Below are positions 16,782-24,580 of a stretch of DNA of 29,963 nucleotides, piece by piece. The translations under genes and the position numbers were made by a program. This DNA comes from an uncultured Oscillospiraceae bacterium (GTDB taxonomy: Bacteria; Bacillota; Clostridia; Oscillospirales; Oscillospiraceae): NCBI GenBank assembly GCA_934630495.1, contig CAKTVW010000028.1, forward strand, positions 1 to 29,963, read 5' to 3'. The first letter of the stretch is position 1, and each line of letters begins with the position of its first letter. A model generated the notes under the pieces. That model was not told where the DNA came from, ran no database searches, and saw nothing but the letters and a program-made list of their open reading frames with translations.

Positions 16782-17605
16782 AATACGATCCGCTGATCCC
16801 CATGATCGGGCAGGTCACGGCCGTCCGCGTGGATACGCCCGATGTCAAGACCTTCCGCGTTGTGGATACGGAGGGGAAGAAGCCGTTTCTGCATATCCCC
16901 GGACAGTGCGCCATGCTGTCCGTGCCCGGCGTCGGGGAGGCGCTGTTTTCCATCACCTCGTCCCCGACGGAGCCGGATTTTCTGGAATTTTCGATCAAAA
17001 AATGCGGCTGTGTGACGAGCTGGCTCCACGCGATCGAGCCGGGGCAGCAGATCACGCTGCGCGGCCCTTACGGAAACGGCTTCCCCGTTGATACCGCCTT
17101 TGCCGGGAAGGACCTGCTCTTTATCGCGGGCGGCATCGGCCTTGCGCCGCTGCATTCCGTCATCAACTACTGCCGCCATTACCGCAGCCGCTACGGGAAG
17201 ATCGATATTGTCTACGGCTCCCGCTCCAAGGAGGATCTGGTCGATTTCCCGGAGATTCGGGACGTCTGGTGCGCCGAGGACGGCATCAACGTGCATCTGA
17301 CGATCGACCGCGAGCAGGAAAACTGGGACGGCCACGTCGGCTTCGTGCCGAACTATGTCAAGGAGCTTGGCTTCCCGACCGATAAGACCGTCGTGATGTG
17401 CGGCCCGCCGATTATGATAAAATTTACGCTGGCGGGACTGACGGAGCTGGGCTTCGCCCGCGAACAGATCTACACCACCATGGAGCTGAAAATGAAGTGC
17501 GGCCTCGGCAAGTGCGGCCGCTGCAACATCGGCTCGAAATATGTCTGCAAGGACGGCCCGGTCTTCCGTTTTGACGAGCTGGACGCGCTGCCGGACGAGT
17601 ATTAA
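16778..17605 (+). CDS. FlxA-like FAD/NAD(P)H oxidoreductase (AsrB/PyrK family)
   Basis: A 275-residue protein of the ferredoxin-NADP reductase superfamily. The FAD-binding segment is ALFSITSSPTEPDFLEFSIK (about residues 49-68). The NAD(P)-binding part starts at LLFIAGGIGLAPL (about 112-124) and includes VVMCGPPIMIKF (about 206-217). The C-terminus has a [2Fe-2S] motif of the PyrK/AsrB type, CGLGKCGRCNIGSKYVC (Cys-x4-Cys-x2-Cys-x8-Cys). It is the predicted entry point for NADH or NADPH electrons into the Flx-Hdr complex. GGAGG precedes the ATG, and it overlaps the preceding gene by ATGA. frdB follows after 11 bases. Confidence 0.9.
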   Translation: MKYDPLIPMIGQVTAVRVDTPDVKTFRVVDTEGKKPFLHIPGQCAMLSVPGVGEALFSITSSPTEPDFLEFSIKKCGCVTSWLHAIEPGQQITLRGPYGNGFPVDTAFAGKDLLFIAGGIGLAPLHSVINYCRHYRSRYGKIDIVYGSRSKEDLVDFPEIRDVWCAEDGINVHLTIDREQENWDGHVGFVPNYVKELGFPTDKTVVMCGPPIMIKFTLAGLTELGFAREQIYTTMELKMKCGLGKCGRCNIGSKYVCKDGPVFRFDELDALPDEY

Positions 17606-17616
17606 GGAGAAACGCA

Positions 17617-18291
17617 ATGGAAAATACAGTCAATGTGTTCCTGTTTGGTAAAAAATATGAGGTCCCGGACAGCCTGACCATCATGGAGGCCATGGAGTAC
17701 GCGGGGTATCAGCTCGTGCGCGGCTGCGGCTGCCGCAACGGCTTCTGCGGTGCCTGTGCCACCATCTACCGCATCGCGGGGGACCGGGAGCTGCGGGCGT
17801 GCCTTGCCTGCTCAACGCGCGTGGAGAACAACATGTACGTCGCCACACTGCCCTTCTTCCCGCTGGTCAAGGCGGTCTACGACGTGGAAAAAATCCGTCC
17901 GACCGAGCAGATCATGATGCAGCTCTACCCGGAAATTTATGCCTGCGTGGGCTGCAACGCCTGCACCAAGGCGTGTACGCAGGGCCTGAACGTGATGCAG
18001 TATATCGCCTACGCCCAGCGCGGCGAATACGAAAAATGCGCGGAGGAGTCCTTCGACTGCGTGATGTGCGGCGTCTGCTCGTCGCGCTGCCCGGCTGGAA
18101 TCTCGCATCCGCAGGTCGCGATGCTGGCGCGCCGCCTCAACGGAAAATATCTTGCGCCGCACTGCGGCCACCTCGATGCCCGCGTCGAGGAAATTCGGGA
18201 GGGCAAGTTCGAGGCGCTTCTGGAGGACCTGATGGGCAAGCCGCTTTCGGAGATTCAGGAGCTTTACAACCACCGCGAGATCGAGAAATAA
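17617..18291 (+). CDS. frdB: Fumarate reductase/succinate dehydrogenase-like iron-sulfur subunit
   Basis: A 224-residue protein. The N-terminal ferredoxin-like [2Fe-2S] domain has cysteines at 39, 44, 47 and 62 (GCRNGFCGACA, then RACLACS). Two C-terminal motifs follow, CVGCNACTKACTQG (Cys110, 113, 116, 120) and CVMCGVCSSRCPAG (Cys148, 151, 154, 158). Both look like [4Fe-4S] sites, whereas classical FrdB/SdhB has one [4Fe-4S] and one [3Fe-4S]. The layout resembles the front half of methanogen thiol:fumarate reductase TfrB, which continues into an HdrB domain; here HdrB is a separate gene upstream. It probably wires the flavoprotein encoded next to the Hdr-Flx genes. TAAGGAG precedes the ATG. 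Confidence 0.82.
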   Translation: MENTVNVFLFGKKYEVPDSLTIMEAMEYAGYQLVRGCGCRNGFCGACATIYRIAGDRELRACLACSTRVENNMYVATLPFFPLVKAVYDVEKIRPTEQIMMQLYPEIYACVGCNACTKACTQGLNVMQYIAYAQRGEYEKCAEESFDCVMCGVCSSRCPAGISHPQVAMLARRLNGKYLAPHCGHLDARVEEIREGKFEALLEDLMGKPLSEIQELYNHREIEK

Positions 18292-18303
18292 GGAGGATAT
18301 GCC

Positions 18304-19899
18304 ATGTATCAGGATGAAATGATGTTGCAGTCCATTCGCAAGGTCGAGGCCGCGCGAGAGGCGAACCTCCGACTCGAGCCGCGCCGCATGACCGCCGAGG
18401 AGAAGGAGCTTCTGCTCAAGACCTACCATCCCGACTATCGGGAAAATCAGTTTGCGGCGCTGGAGTTCGGCCCGAACAAGGGCGAGAAGGTGCCGCTCGA
18501 GCTGCGCGGCCTGCTGCAGGGCAGATCGCGCCTGCTTGACGGGAAGCGCCCCGAGCTGACGCACCCGGACTATGAGGCCGACGTGCTTATTATCGGCGGC
18601 GGCGGCGCGGGCACGGCGGCGGCGATCGAGGCCGACAACGCCGGCGCGAAGGTGCTGCTTGTCACCAAGCTCCGCATGGGCGACGCCAACACCATGATGG
18701 CCGAGGGCGGCATTCAGGCCGCCGACAAGCCCAACGATTCTCCTGCGCAGCATTTTCTGGACGCCTACGGCGGCGGCCATTTTGCGGCGCAGAAGGATTT
18801 GCTCTACCGTCTTGTGACCGAAGCGCCCGAGGCGATCGCGTGGCTCTCCGAGCTGGGCGTGGAGTTCGACAAGGCGCCCGACGGCACGATGATAACCACC
18901 CACGGCGGCGGAACGTCGCGTAAGCGGATGCACGCGGCCAAGGATTATTCCGGCGCGGAGATCATGCGTACCCTGCGCGACGAGGTCCTCAATCGCGGAA
19001 TCGAGGTCGTGGACTACACGGCGGCGATCGAGCTGCTGAAGGACGGGAACGGCCGCTGTGCCGGTGCGGTCCTGATGAATATGGAGACGAAGGAGCTGCT
19101 TGTCGCCAAGGCGAAAACGGTCATTCTGGCGACCGGCGGCGCGGGCCGCCTGCACTATCAGGGCTTCCCGACCTCCAACCACTACGGCGCGACTGCCGAC
19201 GGTCTTGTGCTGGGCTATCGCGCGGGGGCGAAGCTTCTGTATGCCGACACACTGCAATATCACCCGACAGGCGCGGCCTTCCCCGCGCAGATTTACGGCG
19301 CACTGGTCACCGAAAAGGTGCGCTCCGTCGGCGCAATGCTCGTCAACGTCAACGGCGAGGTCTTCATGAATCCGCTGGAAACACGTGACGTTGCGGCTGC
19401 CGCGATCATCCGCGAGTGCTCCGATCGTCATAACGGGGTCAAGACGCCCGAGGGACAGGCGGTCTGGCTGGACACGCCGATGATCGAGCTGAAGCACGGC
19501 GTCGGCACGATCGAAAAACGGATCCCCGCGATGCTTCGCATGTTCCTGAAGCACGGCGTCGATATCCGCAGAGAGCCGATCCTCGTCTATCCGACGCTGC
19601 ACTACCAGAACGGCGGCCTGCATATCACCGCCGACGGGCAGACCGACGTGGAGAACCTTTTTGCGGCGGGCGAGGTCGTCGGCGGCATCCACGGCCGTAA
19701 CCGTCTGATGGGCAACAGCCTGCTGGACATCATTGTTTTCGGCCGCAGTGCGGGAAAAAACGCGGCGGCAAAAGCAAAAACTGTCACTGTAGGCACATTG
19801 AGCTTAGCCCATATAGATAGTTTTGAGGCCCGGCGCGGCGCGGCTGCGGCGGAGGAGCTTTCGCCACGCCTGCTTCCCGACTATACCCGCCGACGCTGA
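18304..19899 (+). CDS. frdA: Soluble fumarate reductase/succinate dehydrogenase-like flavoprotein subunit
   Basis: A 531-residue flavoprotein. Residues 1-90 form a charged helical extension with LLKTYHPDYRENQF. The FAD motif is DVLIIGGGGAGTAAA (about residues 93-107), then MAEGGIQAA. Catalytic features of the FrdA/SdhA family are present: YHPTGA (His320), the RD pair in ETRDVAAAAIIR (Arg361) and NRLMGNSLLDIIVFGR near the C-terminus. The long C-terminal helical domain of classical FrdA is missing, but the end (LSLAHIDSFE to LSPRLLPDY) looks natural rather than truncated. No FrdC/FrdD membrane anchor is present, so the enzyme should be cytoplasmic. Fumarate as substrate is supported by fumC and mdh in the same operon; the direction in vivo is inferred. 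Confidence 0.88.
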   Translation: MYQDEMMLQSIRKVEAAREANLRLEPRRMTAEEKELLLKTYHPDYRENQFAALEFGPNKGEKVPLELRGLLQGRSRLLDGKRPELTHPDYEADVLIIGGGGAGTAAAIEADNAGAKVLLVTKLRMGDANTMMAEGGIQAADKPNDSPAQHFLDAYGGGHFAAQKDLLYRLVTEAPEAIAWLSELGVEFDKAPDGTMITTHGGGTSRKRMHAAKDYSGAEIMRTLRDEVLNRGIEVVDYTAAIELLKDGNGRCAGAVLMNMETKELLVAKAKTVILATGGAGRLHYQGFPTSNHYGATADGLVLGYRAGAKLLYADTLQYHPTGAAFPAQIYGALVTEKVRSVGAMLVNVNGEVFMNPLETRDVAAAAIIRECSDRHNGVKTPEGQAVWLDTPMIELKHGVGTIEKRIPAMLRMFLKHGVDIRREPILVYPTLHYQNGGLHITADGQTDVENLFAAGEVVGGIHGRNRLMGNSLLDIIVFGRSAGKNAAAKAKTVTVGTLSLAHIDSFEARRGAAAAEELSPRLLPDYTRRR

Positions 19900-20017
19900 C
19901 CCCCGCGCCCCGGCAGGCACGTCGGCCCTGTTCCGCACGATGCATCCTGCCACGCAGTAGAAAAACCGCGAGACCCGTCGATAAAGCCTCCGTACAGCCC
20001 TTGAAAGCTTTTGTGAC

Positions 20018-20046
20018 GCCCATGCGCCGCTCTGCGGCGCATGGGC
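20018..20046. repeat. Perfect 13-bp stem hairpin, copy 1
   Basis: GCCCATGCGCCGC, loop TCT, then GCGGCGCATGGGC. An identical 29-base hairpin lies at 20222-20250; the pair brackets a MITE-like repeat. It follows the frdA operon but has no T-run, so it is not a standard terminator. I see no clear terminator between 19900 and 20018. Confidence 0.75.
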
Positions 20047-20070
20047 CGAATTGCCAAAAAACTACCCCCA

Positions 20071-20196
20071 TGTCATTGCGAGGCCCTGAAAGGGCCGTGG
20101 CAATCTCGCAGAATGATCCGGAATCCTCGGTAAACTCCGGCGAATCCGAAACATTTTACATGAGATTCCCACGTCGCTTCGCTCCTCGGAATGACA
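20071..20196. repeat. MITE-like palindromic element, TGTCATTGCGAGG family, copy 1
   Basis: A 126-base element with inverted ends TGTCATTGCGAGG and CCTCGGAATGACA (one mismatch; the match extends to CATG outside). Inside are a GGCCCTGAAAGGGCC hairpin and a second inverted pair (GGCAATCTC with GAGATTCCC). A relative lies at 29410-29532. Together with the two bracketing hairpins and the 26-base segment at 20195-20220, it fills most of the 521-base gap between frdA and trkA. No gene is seen in that gap. Confidence 0.7.
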
Positions 20197-20220
20197 TGAC
20201 CAAGGGTTCTTTGACACGCT
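20195..20220. repeat. 26-base dispersed repeat (reverse copy at 29321-29346)
   Basis: ATGACCAAGGGTTCTTTGAC and the following bases to 20220 match the reverse complement of 29321-29346 with one mismatch. In both places the segment joins a GC-rich hairpin to the TGTCATTGCGAGG element. Confidence 0.65.
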
Positions 20221-20221
20221 C

Positions 20222-20250
20222 GCCCATGCGCCGCTCTGCGGCGCATGGGC
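20222..20250. repeat. Perfect 13-bp stem hairpin, copy 2
   Basis: Identical to the hairpin at 20018-20046 (GCCCATGCGCCGC, TCT, GCGGCGCATGGGC), in direct orientation; being palindromic, it reads the same on both strands apart from the loop. Confidence 0.75.
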
Positions 20251-20302
20251 TTTGCCTTCCTCAAACGTGCTTTGTTATAGCTTGCCGAACTGCCCGGATA
20301 CG

Positions 20303-20322
20303 CGATATCGCCCGATATCGGG
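20303..20322. promoter_or_regulatory. Tandem CGATATCG palindromes, candidate operator of trkA
   Basis: Two perfect 8-base palindromes CGATATCG (20303-20310 and 20313-20320) have centres exactly 10 bases apart. The second extends to the 12-base palindrome CCCGATATCGGG. They end eight bases upstream of the predicted -35 box, as expected for an activator or repressor site bound on one face of the helix. Confidence 0.4.
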
Positions 20323-20329
20323 ACAATGC

Positions 20330-20358
20330 TTGCTTTTTTCCGCGGAAAGTGCTATAGT
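20330..20358 (+). promoter_or_regulatory. Promoter of trkA-trkH
   Basis: TTGCTT (20330-20335), 17-base spacer, TATAGT (20353-20358), 62 bases before the trkA start. A further TATAAT at 20374-20379 lacks a recognisable -35. Confidence 0.55.
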
Positions 20359-20420
20359 AACCATGATTATGATTATAATTGGGTATCAGTATCAAACTTC
20401 GTTCGATAGGAGCATTTGCA

Positions 20421-21791
20421 ATGAAGATTGTCATTATCGGCGCCGGAAAGATCGGCGCGACGCTGGCCGATCAGCTTGCACATGAGGGGCATGAGATCAA
20501 TGTGGTCGACAATGACGCGGAGGCGATCGAGGCGATCTCCACGCTGGACGTCATGACCACGGAGGGAAACGGTCTGTCTCCCGAAACGCAGCAGGACGCG
20601 GGCGTTGACAAGGCGGACCTTGTGATTGCCACGATGCCCACGGACGAGCAGAACCTGCTTGCCTGCCTGATCGCGAAAAAGATGGGTGTCGGGAACACCA
20701 TTGCGCGCGTCCGCAGCCCGGAATGTGCCGACAGCGTTCAGATGCTTCAGGACGACCTGCACCTGAGCATGACCCTCAATCCCGAGTTGGCCAGCGCCTC
20801 CGAGATCGCCCGCATCCTGCGCGCGCCGTCGGCCATTAAGATCGACACCTTTGCCAAGGGCCGCGTCGAGATTCACAAGGCCCGCATTGCGGCAGGCTCC
20901 GTGCTGGACGGCCTCGTGCTGTCCGATTTGGGACGTATTCAGCCCGGCGTCCTGATCTGCGTCGTCGAGCGCGGCGAGGGCGAGGTCTATATTCCGAACG
21001 GCACCTTTGCCCTGCGCGCGGGCGACCGCATCAGTCTTGTGGCGCAGCCCAAGACCGCCGCAAAATTTTTCCATAAGATCGGGATGCAGAGCGCGCCGAT
21101 CAAGCGCGTTATGCTGCTCGGCGGCGGACGCATCTCCTATTATCTTGCCAAGCAGCTCCTGGAATTTGGCGCGAACGTGAAGATCATCGAGTCCAGCCGG
21201 GCCGCCTGCGATACGCTGGCTGAGCTGCTCCCCGATGCGACCGTGATCCACGGCGACGCCACCAAGGAGAAGCTGCTCGCCGAGGAGGGCATCGAAAAAA
21301 TGGACGCCATTGCCTCTCTGACGGGCATCGACGAGGAGAACGTGCTGATGAGCCTCTACGCGCGCAGCGTCTCCGATGCGAAGATCGTCACCAAGATCAA
21401 CCGCACGACCTTCTCTCATGTCGTCAAATCGCTGGACCTCGGCAGCGTTTTCCATCCGCGTTACATAGCCGCCGACCATATTGTCCGCTATGTCCGCGCC
21501 ATGCAGAACTCCCTCGGCTCCAATGTCGAGACGCTGTATAAGATTGTCGGCAATAAGGCCGAGGCGCTGGAATTTCGCGCAACGGCGAAATCGAACGTCT
21601 GCGGCAAGCCGCTTATGGAGCTGTCGCTGCTGCCCAATCTGCTTATCGGCGCGATCAACCGCGACGGCAATATCCTGACGCCCAGCGGCCGCGACACTAT
21701 CGAGCCGGGCGACACGGTCATCGTCGTGACCGGCAACACCGGCCTGAACGATCTGGATGATATCCTCGATCGGCGGAGAGTGCGCGTATGA
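20421..21791 (+). CDS. trkA: Trk potassium uptake regulator TrkA
   Basis: A 456-residue cytoplasmic protein with two RCK units, the full-length TrkA plan. The first NAD-binding motif is MKIVIIGAGKIGATLA at the N-terminus with the acidic strand end VVDND. The second is MLLGGGRISYYLAKQLLEFG at about residues 231-250, ending in IIESS. Each is followed by a TrkA_C-type beta-rich domain (around residues 140-220 and 370-456). It gates the TrkH channel in response to nucleotides. The ATG at 20421 follows TAGGAG by eight bases. It overlaps trkH by ATGA. Confidence 0.95.
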   Translation: MKIVIIGAGKIGATLADQLAHEGHEINVVDNDAEAIEAISTLDVMTTEGNGLSPETQQDAGVDKADLVIATMPTDEQNLLACLIAKKMGVGNTIARVRSPECADSVQMLQDDLHLSMTLNPELASASEIARILRAPSAIKIDTFAKGRVEIHKARIAAGSVLDGLVLSDLGRIQPGVLICVVERGEGEVYIPNGTFALRAGDRISLVAQPKTAAKFFHKIGMQSAPIKRVMLLGGGRISYYLAKQLLEFGANVKIIESSRAACDTLAELLPDATVIHGDATKEKLLAEEGIEKMDAIASLTGIDEENVLMSLYARSVSDAKIVTKINRTTFSHVVKSLDLGSVFHPRYIAADHIVRYVRAMQNSLGSNVETLYKIVGNKAEALEFRATAKSNVCGKPLMELSLLPNLLIGAINRDGNILTPSGRDTIEPGDTVIVVTGNTGLNDLDDILDRRRVRV

Positions 21792-23263
21792 ACCACAGAA
21801 TGATCCTGTCCCTGCTGGGAAATGTGCTGCTGCTGATCGCGGCGGTGCTGTTTCTGCCCGTCCTTGTCGCGCTGTGCTATCGCGACCGCGAGGTCGTCGC
21901 GCTGCTGGAGACCATCGGCATCTGCGCGGTGCTCGGCGGCGGACTGTCGCTCCTGCGCCCCAAGCAGCCGCAGAAGCGCACGATGCACGCCCGCGAGGGC
22001 TTTGTGATGGTCGCGCTGGCGTGGATCCTGATTTCGCTGGCCGGGGCGCTTCCGTTCCGGCTCTCCGGCGCGATCCCCAATTATCTGGACGCCGTGTTCG
22101 AGACGGTCTCCGGCTTTACCACCACCGGCTCGAGCATCCTGAAAAATGTCGAAGCGCTCCCGCACTGCCTGCTGTTTTGGCGCAGCTTTACGCACTGGCT
22201 CGGCGGCATGGGCGTGCTGGTGTTCATGCTGGCGATCGTTCCGATGTCCGGCGAAAGCATCTATCTACTCAAGGCGGAGTCACCCGGCCCGTCCGTAAGC
22301 AAAATGGTGCCGAAAATGCGCACCTCCGCAAAGATCCTCTATACGATCTATCTTGTCATGACGGTGCTGCAGATTCTCCTCTATCAGCTCGGGCGGCTCT
22401 GCGGCTGGGGCAATATCTCCCTCTTTGACAGCGTTTGTCTGACCTTCGGAAGCGCCGGTACGGGCGGCTTTTCCATCCGCTGCACGGGACTTGCGGACTA
22501 CTCCGCCTATGAGCAGACGGTCACGACCGTCGCCATGATCCTCTTCGGCGTGAATTTTTCGATCTATTTCTTCCTGATCTGCCGCAAATTCCGCCTGATT
22601 TGGCAAAATTCCGAGCTGAAATGCTATCTCGGCATCATTCTGGCCGCCATTGCCGCCATTTCCGTCAACCTGATCGTCAAGGGCGGCTACTTTTCCTCCG
22701 TCCGCGAGACGATCCACCACGTCGCCTTTTCCGTCGGCTCAGTCATTACCACGACGGGCTACGGGACAGCCGATTTTTCCAAATGGCCGGAGTTTTCGCG
22801 GGCCGTCCTGCTGGCGCTGATGGTCGTCGGCGCGTGCGCAGGCTCTACCGGCGGCGGCATCAAGGTCAGCCGCGTGCTGATCCTGTTTAAGACCGCCCGC
22901 GCCGAGGTCCGCCGCCTGCTTCACCCGCACACCGTCGAGGTCATGACCGTAGACGGCAAGCGCGTCGGCAAGGACGTCATTCAGGGCACGACCGCCTTTA
23001 TGATCGTCTACATTTTTCTTGCCTTTGCGTCGGTGCTGCTGGTCTCGCTCGACAATTTCGGCGTCGAGACGACGCTTTCGGCGGTTTTCGCCACGCTCAA
23101 CAACATCGGCCCCGGCACCAGCGCCATGGTCGGCCCGTTCGGAAGCTTCGCGGATTTTTCCGCACTTTCCAAGATCGTCATGATCGCGGATATGCTTTTC
23201 GGACGCCTTGAGATATTCCCGATGCTTCTGCTCCTGCGCCCCTCCACATGGAGAAAGCATTGA
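21788..23263 (+). CDS. trkH: Trk potassium uptake channel subunit TrkH
   Basis: A 491-residue membrane protein with the fourfold pore repeat of the Trk/Ktr superfamily. The selectivity-filter segments are visible: SGFTTTGSSI (about residues 112-121), GSAGTGGFS (about 221-229), VITTTGYGT (about 318-326) and NNIGPGTS (about 438-445). Length and the presence of both N-terminal extra helices fit TrkH rather than the shorter KtrB. It forms the potassium uptake system with TrkA, encoded immediately upstream and translationally coupled. A bidirectional terminator follows. Confidence 0.95.
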   Translation: MNHRMILSLLGNVLLLIAAVLFLPVLVALCYRDREVVALLETIGICAVLGGGLSLLRPKQPQKRTMHAREGFVMVALAWILISLAGALPFRLSGAIPNYLDAVFETVSGFTTTGSSILKNVEALPHCLLFWRSFTHWLGGMGVLVFMLAIVPMSGESIYLLKAESPGPSVSKMVPKMRTSAKILYTIYLVMTVLQILLYQLGRLCGWGNISLFDSVCLTFGSAGTGGFSIRCTGLADYSAYEQTVTTVAMILFGVNFSIYFFLICRKFRLIWQNSELKCYLGIILAAIAAISVNLIVKGGYFSSVRETIHHVAFSVGSVITTTGYGTADFSKWPEFSRAVLLALMVVGACAGSTGGGIKVSRVLILFKTARAEVRRLLHPHTVEVMTVDGKRVGKDVIQGTTAFMIVYIFLAFASVLLVSLDNFGVETTLSAVFATLNNIGPGTSAMVGPFGSFADFSALSKIVMIADMLFGRLEIFPMLLLLRPSTWRKH

Positions 23264-23274
23264 CGGAATAAAAG

Positions 23275-23309
23275 CAACAGCCTCGGATTTCTCCGAGGCT
23301 GTTGATTTT
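23275..23309 (+). terminator. Bidirectional terminator between trkH and the HD-domain gene
   Basis: A 13-bp perfect stem (CAACAGCCTCGGA 23275-23287, loop TTTC, TCCGAGGCTGTTG 23292-23304) is followed by ATTTT on the plus strand and CTTTTATT on the minus strand. It serves the two convergent genes. Confidence 0.85.
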
Positions 23310-23311
23310 CG

Positions 23312-24298
23312 TTATTCCGCGCAGAGCCAATGTGTCTGCGGCGTGGCCAGAAAGTCGGCCAGCTCCTCCCGAAATGACGGGATCAGCGCCGACACTCTGC
23401 CCATGCCGCGAACCAGCGGGTCGATGCAGCGCTTTTTGGCCGGAATGACCCGCCGATCTGCGGCGGGCGCCGCCTCGGGGTCGTTGAGCATCCGGTGCAG
23501 CGCACGGTAACGCGCCCAGCGTTCATGCAGCTCCGCGTCCTTTTCCAGCAGCGCGATCACGCTCCGCTCCGTGCCGTATAGTGCTTCTGCCGTCAGGACG
23601 CCCTTTTCCTCGGCGCGTCCGATCAGCTCAGCGAGCATCTGCATGGCGTAGCGATCCTCGTCGGACACAAATATCCGCGCCGTTTTCAGCGCGTCATGCG
23701 CGAATGCCGCCGCCGTTTCCGGACTTCGGAAGGCAAGCTCCGCCGTACCGTCCTCCGCCTGCGCGACGCAGACATCGTCGTAATAGCGCTGCAGCACGCA
23801 GGCGTTCTGCAGACCGTAACCGAGAAGATTGCCGAGCGTGTATTCCAGACGGTCGGCCGAAAGGCGCGGGCTGTCGTTGTCCGCGACCGGGTAGAGGTGG
23901 TAATCCGTAACGGCCTCCGGCGCGATGCGATGCCGCCGAAGCAGGCGCATGATCGGCTCGGAGCCTCGGATGATCGTTTCCGTTCGGCCCTCGGTAAATT
24001 CCTGCCGCAGATGATCGCCGCGGAGAAAATCGATCGTGTGCGCGAAGGCGGGCGTTGCAATATCGTGGAACAGGGCCGCAAGCGTCTGCGCCTTGTCTCC
24101 CGTAAAATTCCAGACGATCAGCGCCGTGCCGCGGCTGTGCCGATAGCGCGAATAGGCGGGCAGATGCGAAAAGCGCGGAAAGCTCGTATACTCGCAGCCG
24201 CAGTTCATGCCGACGTCCTTCAGCCGCTGCATCTCCGGAACGGCGCAGAAATCCTCCAGCCATGCGGGCACGTCGGCGGCATAGCGAACGCAGTCCAT
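23312..24298 (-). CDS. HD-domain phosphohydrolase
   Basis: A 328-residue protein with HD-superfamily metal ligands: His54 in YRHSRGT, the His78-Asp79 pair in ALFHDIATPAFAH and a downstream Asp in the LSADRLEYTLGNLLGYG segment (around residue 152). The pattern is closest to dGTPase- and YwfO-like HD proteins that act on nucleotides or phosphoesters. The second half (DRYAMQMLAELIGRA and on) is helical. The start is placed at ATG 24298, eight bases after AAGGAG; a GTG at 24307 overlaps that site. It is a single-gene unit with its own promoter, convergent with trkH and divergent from prfC. The substrate is unknown. Confidence 0.8.
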   Translation of the reverse strand: MDCVRYAADVPAWLEDFCAVPEMQRLKDVGMNCGCEYTSFPRFSHLPAYSRYRHSRGTALIVWNFTGDKAQTLAALFHDIATPAFAHTIDFLRGDHLRQEFTEGRTETIIRGSEPIMRLLRRHRIAPEAVTDYHLYPVADNDSPRLSADRLEYTLGNLLGYGLQNACVLQRYYDDVCVAQAEDGTAELAFRSPETAAAFAHDALKTARIFVSDEDRYAMQMLAELIGRAEEKGVLTAEALYGTERSVIALLEKDAELHERWARYRALHRMLNDPEAAPAADRRVIPAKKRCIDPLVRGMGRVSALIPSFREELADFLATPQTHWLCAE

Positions 24299-24327
24299 CA
24301 AAATCACTCCTTCGCTTTTTTGACTGG

Positions 24328-24356
24328 ATTATAGCATACCCGCTTTGATCGCGCAA
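24328..24356 (-). promoter_or_regulatory. Promoter of the HD-domain gene
   Basis: On the minus strand, TTGCGC (24356-24351), a 17-base spacer and TATAAT (24333-24328), about 30 bases before the start codon. Confidence 0.6.
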
Positions 24357-24402
24357 GTATGCCGCGCCTGCCGTATTTGTGCGCAAAAAGTCTGCATATC
24401 TC

Positions 24403-24431
24403 TTGTATTCTGCGGGAAATTGTGGTAAGAT
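24403..24431 (+). promoter_or_regulatory. Promoter of prfC
   Basis: TTGTAT (24403-24408), 17-base spacer, TAAGAT (24426-24431). It predicts a leader of about 250 bases before prfC, holding diverged repeats and a possible leader peptide. Confidence 0.5.
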
Positions 24432-24479
24432 ACATTGGATTTATTTAAGGCAACACCGTACAATTGCCTCTGCGCACTT

Positions 24480-24580
24480 CGGCGGATCTTTCCCGCCGAT
24501 CCTGCGGTTTGAAAAGCTTGAAATGCTTAAGGAAGCTCCGAATAGATCGCCTGCGGCGCATGTCGGACCTTTTTCGGCCG
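24480..24580. repeat. Two diverged partial copies of the prfC-flanking MITE family
   Basis: The segment from TAAGGAAGCTCCGAATAG (24528 on) through GTCGGACCTTTTTCGG (about 24562-24577) aligns with the left part of the element at 26268-26428. The preceding part, CGGATCTTTCCCGCCG to TTTGAAAAGCTTGAAATGC, aligns with its internal section. No matching right end is seen, so these are fragments. An AGGCAA/TTGCCT hairpin (24448-24469) lies just upstream. This occupies most of the 388-base gap between the HD gene and prfC. Confidence 0.55.

Noticed and set aside
15759..17605. Anaerobic sulfite reductase subunits AsrA and AsrB
   Set aside because: The folds match, but no catalytic AsrC is present, and the order after hdrA-mvhD matches the Flx module.
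20018..20250. Two identical spaced units considered as a minimal CRISPR
   Set aside because: Only two units, each a perfect palindrome, with an inverted-repeat element between them and no cas genes nearby.
20001..20357. Possible 118-codon gene between frdA and trkA
   Set aside because: It runs through two identical hairpins and a palindromic repeat and has no ribosome-binding site.
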